DNA of 64,000 bases from Syntrophaceae bacterium. Its GTDB lineage: Bacteria > Desulfobacterota > Syntrophia > Syntrophales > UBA2192. Made by a program: the position numbers and the translations under genes. How positions within the stretch are numbered: the first letter of the stretch is position 1; each line of letters starts with the position of its first letter. Where the stretch lies: the NCBI GenBank assembly GCA_013177795.1, contig JABLXY010000003.1:599244-663243 (forward strand). The letters are read 5' to 3'. Of this stretch, positions 61,631 to 64,000 are shown in pieces. The notes beneath the pieces are model-generated. The model saw only the letters and a program-made list of their open reading frames with translations, was not told where the DNA came from and did no database searches.

Positions 61631-61897
61631 ATGAGAGAATGGGAGATCTGCCGTCGGTGCGGCCGGCTGAAGAATCCGGCTATGTTCTGCGATTGTATGT
61701 CTCCGGAGGAATTGGAAGAGGCTCGCACGATGTATCATCGCAATCAGAGAAAGGTTATCACAGAGCCGAAGAGCGGGATCCGCTGCTTCCTCTGCCCTGA
61801 ATGTCGGGCCCGCCTCGAGAAAGAGGTTGACGAGTATGTCGAGAGGCTGCGCAAGCACAGCGCCAAGACCAAAGAGTCTGTGGTCTCTGGCCGTTGA
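61631..61897 (+). CDS. Small zinc-finger-like phage protein
   Basis: 88 residues; ATG 61631 or the adjacent ATG 61628, both after GGGAGGA. Cysteine pairs CRRCG, CDC and CFLCPEC form two possible zinc sites around a helical middle EELEEARTMYHRNQRK. It recalls small phage zinc-binding proteins; no exact family. Confidence 0.65.
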   Translation: MREWEICRRCGRLKNPAMFCDCMSPEELEEARTMYHRNQRKVITEPKSGIRCFLCPECRARLEKEVDEYVERLRKHSAKTKESVVSGR

Positions 61898-61952
61898 GCT
61901 GCGGACGTTTCTTTTTCTCGCCGCAGTCCTTCTGTGGCTGTTCACGAGGTGA
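61836..61952 (+). CDS. Possible 38-residue membrane peptide
   Basis: ATG 61836 lies within the zinc-finger gene in another frame. The last 20 residues form a hydrophobic helix (LRTFLFLAAVLLWLFTR) and the stop is two bases before the next start. Resembles nested phage membrane peptides, but no ribosome site is clear. Confidence 0.3.
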   Translation: MSRGCASTAPRPKSLWSLAVELRTFLFLAAVLLWLFTR

Positions 61953-61954
61953 CC

Positions 61955-62188
61955 ATGATCCTCGTCGATTGCAACCCCGAACACGGAACGCGCTATCCGT
62001 ATATGATGGTGGCCACCTGCCCGGGCGAGCTTGCGGCCTTCGGAAGAAAGCTCGGCCTCAAAGCCGAGTGGATCCGCCGCGACTTCGGGATCGAGCACTT
62101 CCGGATCAACGCCCTGAAAAGGCGTGAGGCCATCGCGAAGGGGGCCCGCGAGGCGAGCATGAAGGAGATCATCGCAACCGCTGCATAA
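61955..62188 (+). CDS. DUF4031-like protein
   Basis: 77 residues from ATG 61955 with GAGGTG upstream. MILVDCNPEHGTRYPYMMVA and AEWIRRDFGIEHFRINALKR resemble the DUF4031 domain found in phage and plasmid genes, which holds short (Y/H) motifs of unknown function. A helical tail follows (AIAKGAREASMKEIIA). Confidence 0.6.
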   Translation: MILVDCNPEHGTRYPYMMVATCPGELAAFGRKLGLKAEWIRRDFGIEHFRINALKRREAIAKGAREASMKEIIATAA

Positions 62189-62256
62189 CCACCATTGGAT
62201 CCCCCGGCGCCCGGCCCGGGGGCAAAGAACGCCGGGTACGAAAAGGGAGAGAGACG

Positions 62257-64000
62257 ATGACCGCAAACGACTTCAGGGAAATCGAGCTTTCCAAGCTCAA
62301 GCCCAACCCCTGGAATCCACGAAGCGATGAGGATTTCCGGGGATCGGACTTCGAGGAGCTCGTGGCCAGCGTGCGCGCCAAGGGCGTCCTGTCGCCCATT
62401 CTGGTGCGGCCCGTCAAGAATCACTACGAAATCATCTTCGGCGAGCGCCGCTTCCGCGCCTCCTGCGTCGTCGCCAAGGAGAACGGCGGCATGGCGATGG
62501 CGACAATCCCGGCCATGGTGCGCGAGATGTCAGACGATGACGCCTTCGATGCATGCCTCATCGAGAACCTGCAGCGAAAGGATCTGACCGAACTCCAGGA
62601 GGCCAACACATTTAAGACCTGGGTGGATCGCCGGGCGAAGAAGGACCGCAAGGCCGACGTCATCCAGGACCTGGCCGAACGCACCGGCAAGGGAGCCCGC
62701 TACATCCGCCGGCGCATTGCGATCCTTGCGCTGCCCCCCGAGGTCCTCAAGGCCTGGGACAAGGGAGAGATCACGATCGGCCACTGCGAGCAGCTCACCC
62801 GCCTGACCGACAAAAAACAAATTCTCGATTACCTATCAAATTGCACCGACCGTTTTGATCCGCTGACAGTCTCGGAGCTGCGCTACGGGATCGACTCTCT
62901 GGCCGTCCCCATGAAGAAGCCTTGGTTCGATATGGCCAAGGCTGGCTGCAATACCTGTCAGAAGAATACCGATGTCCAGAGGGAGTTGCTCTTCGGAGAC
63001 GAGATGGAGCAGATGCGCTTTGGTTCGTGCCTCGACCCGCAATGCTACGAAAGACGCCAGCGCGAGGCCCTGGTTGCCGGCTGGGACGAGAAGTTCCGAA
63101 AGAAATGGGGCACCAACGGCTTCCGGTTTGAGAGAGACTTTCAGTTCATCACCGAGTGGGGAAAATTCAACGGCAAGCGCGGCGCGTACTGGAAGGACGT
63201 CGCCGAGAAATGCCTTTCCTGCGAGCACTTCGTCACGATCATGGAAGCCTCGGGCATCCCCGCTTGGGAGCAGGCCTGCGCCGATATCGCCTGCTACCAA
63301 AAACTGAAGAAGCCAGTCCAGCCGTCTCGGCAGCAGCGCAGCTCCGGCCCCGACCGAGTGGCCCCGGGTTCATCGGGCGATTCCTCTCCCCAGGCTCCCA
63401 TGACGGAAGAAGGTCCCGGCAGGGTCGAAAATCCCGCACCCCGCGCTTCTTGGCATGGAAGGCACTTCCGCGAGGAGTTTTTCAAGGAAGTCATGCCGAG
63501 CTGGATTTCGAATCTCGAGCCCGACAGCGACCGGTGCCTTCGAATTGTCCTGGTCGGGATCCTCAATAGCAATTTTACCGCCCTGGAATACTTCCGCAAG
63601 ATGGAGATGACGAGCGTCGTACCCTCCCGATGGGGCCGTTACCATTTCGAGGCGGCCGACTGGAAATTCATCGAGGGGATGGACGCCGCGGCCCTCCGAA
63701 CGGCCCTGAAGGCCTTGGGTGGCTATATCGCCATGCAGACGGACAAGACCTCGCACGAGACCCGCTGCGCCATCGCCGCCCATTTGGGCATCGATCTGGC
63801 CCGCGACTGGCGCATCAATCAGGATTATCTCAACAAGAAGACGAAGGCGGAGATCCTGGCCTTCGGCGAGCAGCTGGGGATCTTCGCCGACCCGAAGGCC
63901 GAGGCTTTCCTGAAGAACGTCCTGGGAAAGCGGAAATTCAGCGCCCTGAAAAAGTCCGAGCTCGACCGCGTGATCCTCGAGAGCGGTGTTGACCTAACCG
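62257..64000 (+). CDS. ParB/RepB/Spo0J-like protein with cysteine clusters, 3' end outside
   Basis: The frame starts at ATG 62257 (AAAGGGAGAGAG upstream) and stays open to the last base, at least 581 residues. N-terminal ParB nuclease-like domain: IELSKLKPNPWNPRSDEDFR, GVLSPILVRPVKNHYEIIFG with GERRFRAS, and DAFDACLIENLQRKDLTELQ. A helix-turn-helix region follows (DLAERTGKGARYIRRRIAIL). Cysteines form pairs in GCNTCQKN, GSCLDPQCYE, KCLSCEHF and CADIACY, possible zinc sites. In phage such proteins serve partition or early replication control. No parA gene precedes it. Confidence 0.85.
   Translation, partial: MTANDFREIELSKLKPNPWNPRSDEDFRGSDFEELVASVRAKGVLSPILVRPVKNHYEIIFGERRFRASCVVAKENGGMAMATIPAMVREMSDDDAFDACLIENLQRKDLTELQEANTFKTWVDRRAKKDRKADVIQDLAERTGKGARYIRRRIAILALPPEVLKAWDKGEITIGHCEQLTRLTDKKQILDYLSNCTDRFDPLTVSELRYGIDSLAVPMKKPWFDMAKAGCNTCQKNTDVQRELLFGDEMEQMRFGSCLDPQCYERRQREALVAGWDEKFRKKWGTNGFRFERDFQFITEWGKFNGKRGAYWKDVAEKCLSCEHFVTIMEASGIPAWEQACADIACYQKLKKPVQPSRQQRSSGPDRVAPGSSGDSSPQAPMTEEGPGRVENPAPRASWHGRHFREEFFKEVMPSWISNLEPDSDRCLRIVLVGILNSNFTALEYFRKMEMTSVVPSRWGRYHFEAADWKFIEGMDAAALRTALKALGGYIAMQTDKTSHETRCAIAAHLGIDLARDWRINQDYLNKKTKAEILAFGEQLGIFADPKAEAFLKNVLGKRKFSALKKSELDRVILESGVDLT

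Larger units (their letters stand above)
55798..64000. mobile_element. Prophage-like integrated element (left part)
   Basis: It starts at the tRNA-Phe att half and is followed by an integrase, a repressor with divergent early promoter, Cro/Ner-like and CII-like regulators, many short genes and a ParB-like gene that runs out of the window. GC and codon use vary more than in the core. No structural phage gene is visible yet, so an integrative plasmid-like element remains possible. Confidence 0.75.

Overview
The window is high-GC bacterial chromosome. The linked tolQRAB-pal-cpoB operon, the two-subunit glycyl-tRNA synthetase, an OMPLA-type phospholipase and several lipoproteins point to a Gram-negative with an outer membrane. 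The mix of an ADP-forming acyl-CoA synthetase, a DUF4292 lipoprotein, divergent polysaccharide deacetylase, stand-alone MinD/FlhG and PyrR-type control suggests Desulfobacterota (former Deltaproteobacteria), perhaps a syntrophic lineage. The assignment is inference; no rRNA gene is present.

Layout. 1-12015 (+): a glycoconjugate cluster whose genes mostly overlap by a few bases: asparagine synthetase (partial), GT4 glycosyltransferase, a membrane protein with a degenerate PHP domain, WbqC, a PIG-L deacetylase, a DegT aminotransferase, a WecA/TagO-type initiating transferase, two SDR epimerase/reductases, a UbiA enzyme like decaprenyl-phosphate phosphoribosyltransferase, and a GT-C membrane protein. 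The last four look like a polyprenyl-phospho-pentose branch. 12200-19416 (-): glyQS, recO and pyrRBC, with a PyrR-type attenuator and a good promoter ahead of pyrR. 19505-24638 (+): the Tol-Pal operon with promoter and terminator. 24637-31603 (-): DUF4292 lipoprotein, TPR protein, YibQ-like deacetylase, CtpA protease, MinD-like ATPase and a diguanylate cyclase. 31838-39253: mixed envelope and metabolic genes (MaoC, BASS transporter, CAP domain, PldA, metallo-beta-lactamase fold, acyl-CoA synthetase). 39364-41087: an IS1182-type element sitting inside an intergenic palindrome. 41346-52738: small accessory genes, a VapBC pair, an isochorismatase-zincin-DUF697-EamA run, an alpha/beta hydrolase beside a large unknown lipoprotein, a DUF1846 protein, a collagen-like exported protein and a STAS protein lacking the usual serine.

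53136-64000: an integration hotspot. Three successive copies of the 3' end of a tRNA-Phe gene, each followed by its own terminator hairpin, lie in tandem (about 53.2, 54.5 and 55.8 kb). They bracket an AAA ATPase gene, then a decayed RelE-like toxin plus a YicG/TRIC-family channel gene. Right of the third copy is a prophage-like element: tyrosine integrase, NYN-domain protein, CI-like repressor, a divergent early promoter with operator, several small early genes with internal duplications, a Ner/Cro-like protein, a CII-like regulator and a long cysteine-rich ParB-like protein that runs off the window. The intact tRNA-Phe is predicted beyond the right end.

Scattered through the core region are long intergenic inverted repeats whose arms are built from tandem ~7-bp units. 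They lie between genes of apparent operons (tolA-tolB, glyQ-recO, glyS-glyQ and others) and form a distinct repeat family.
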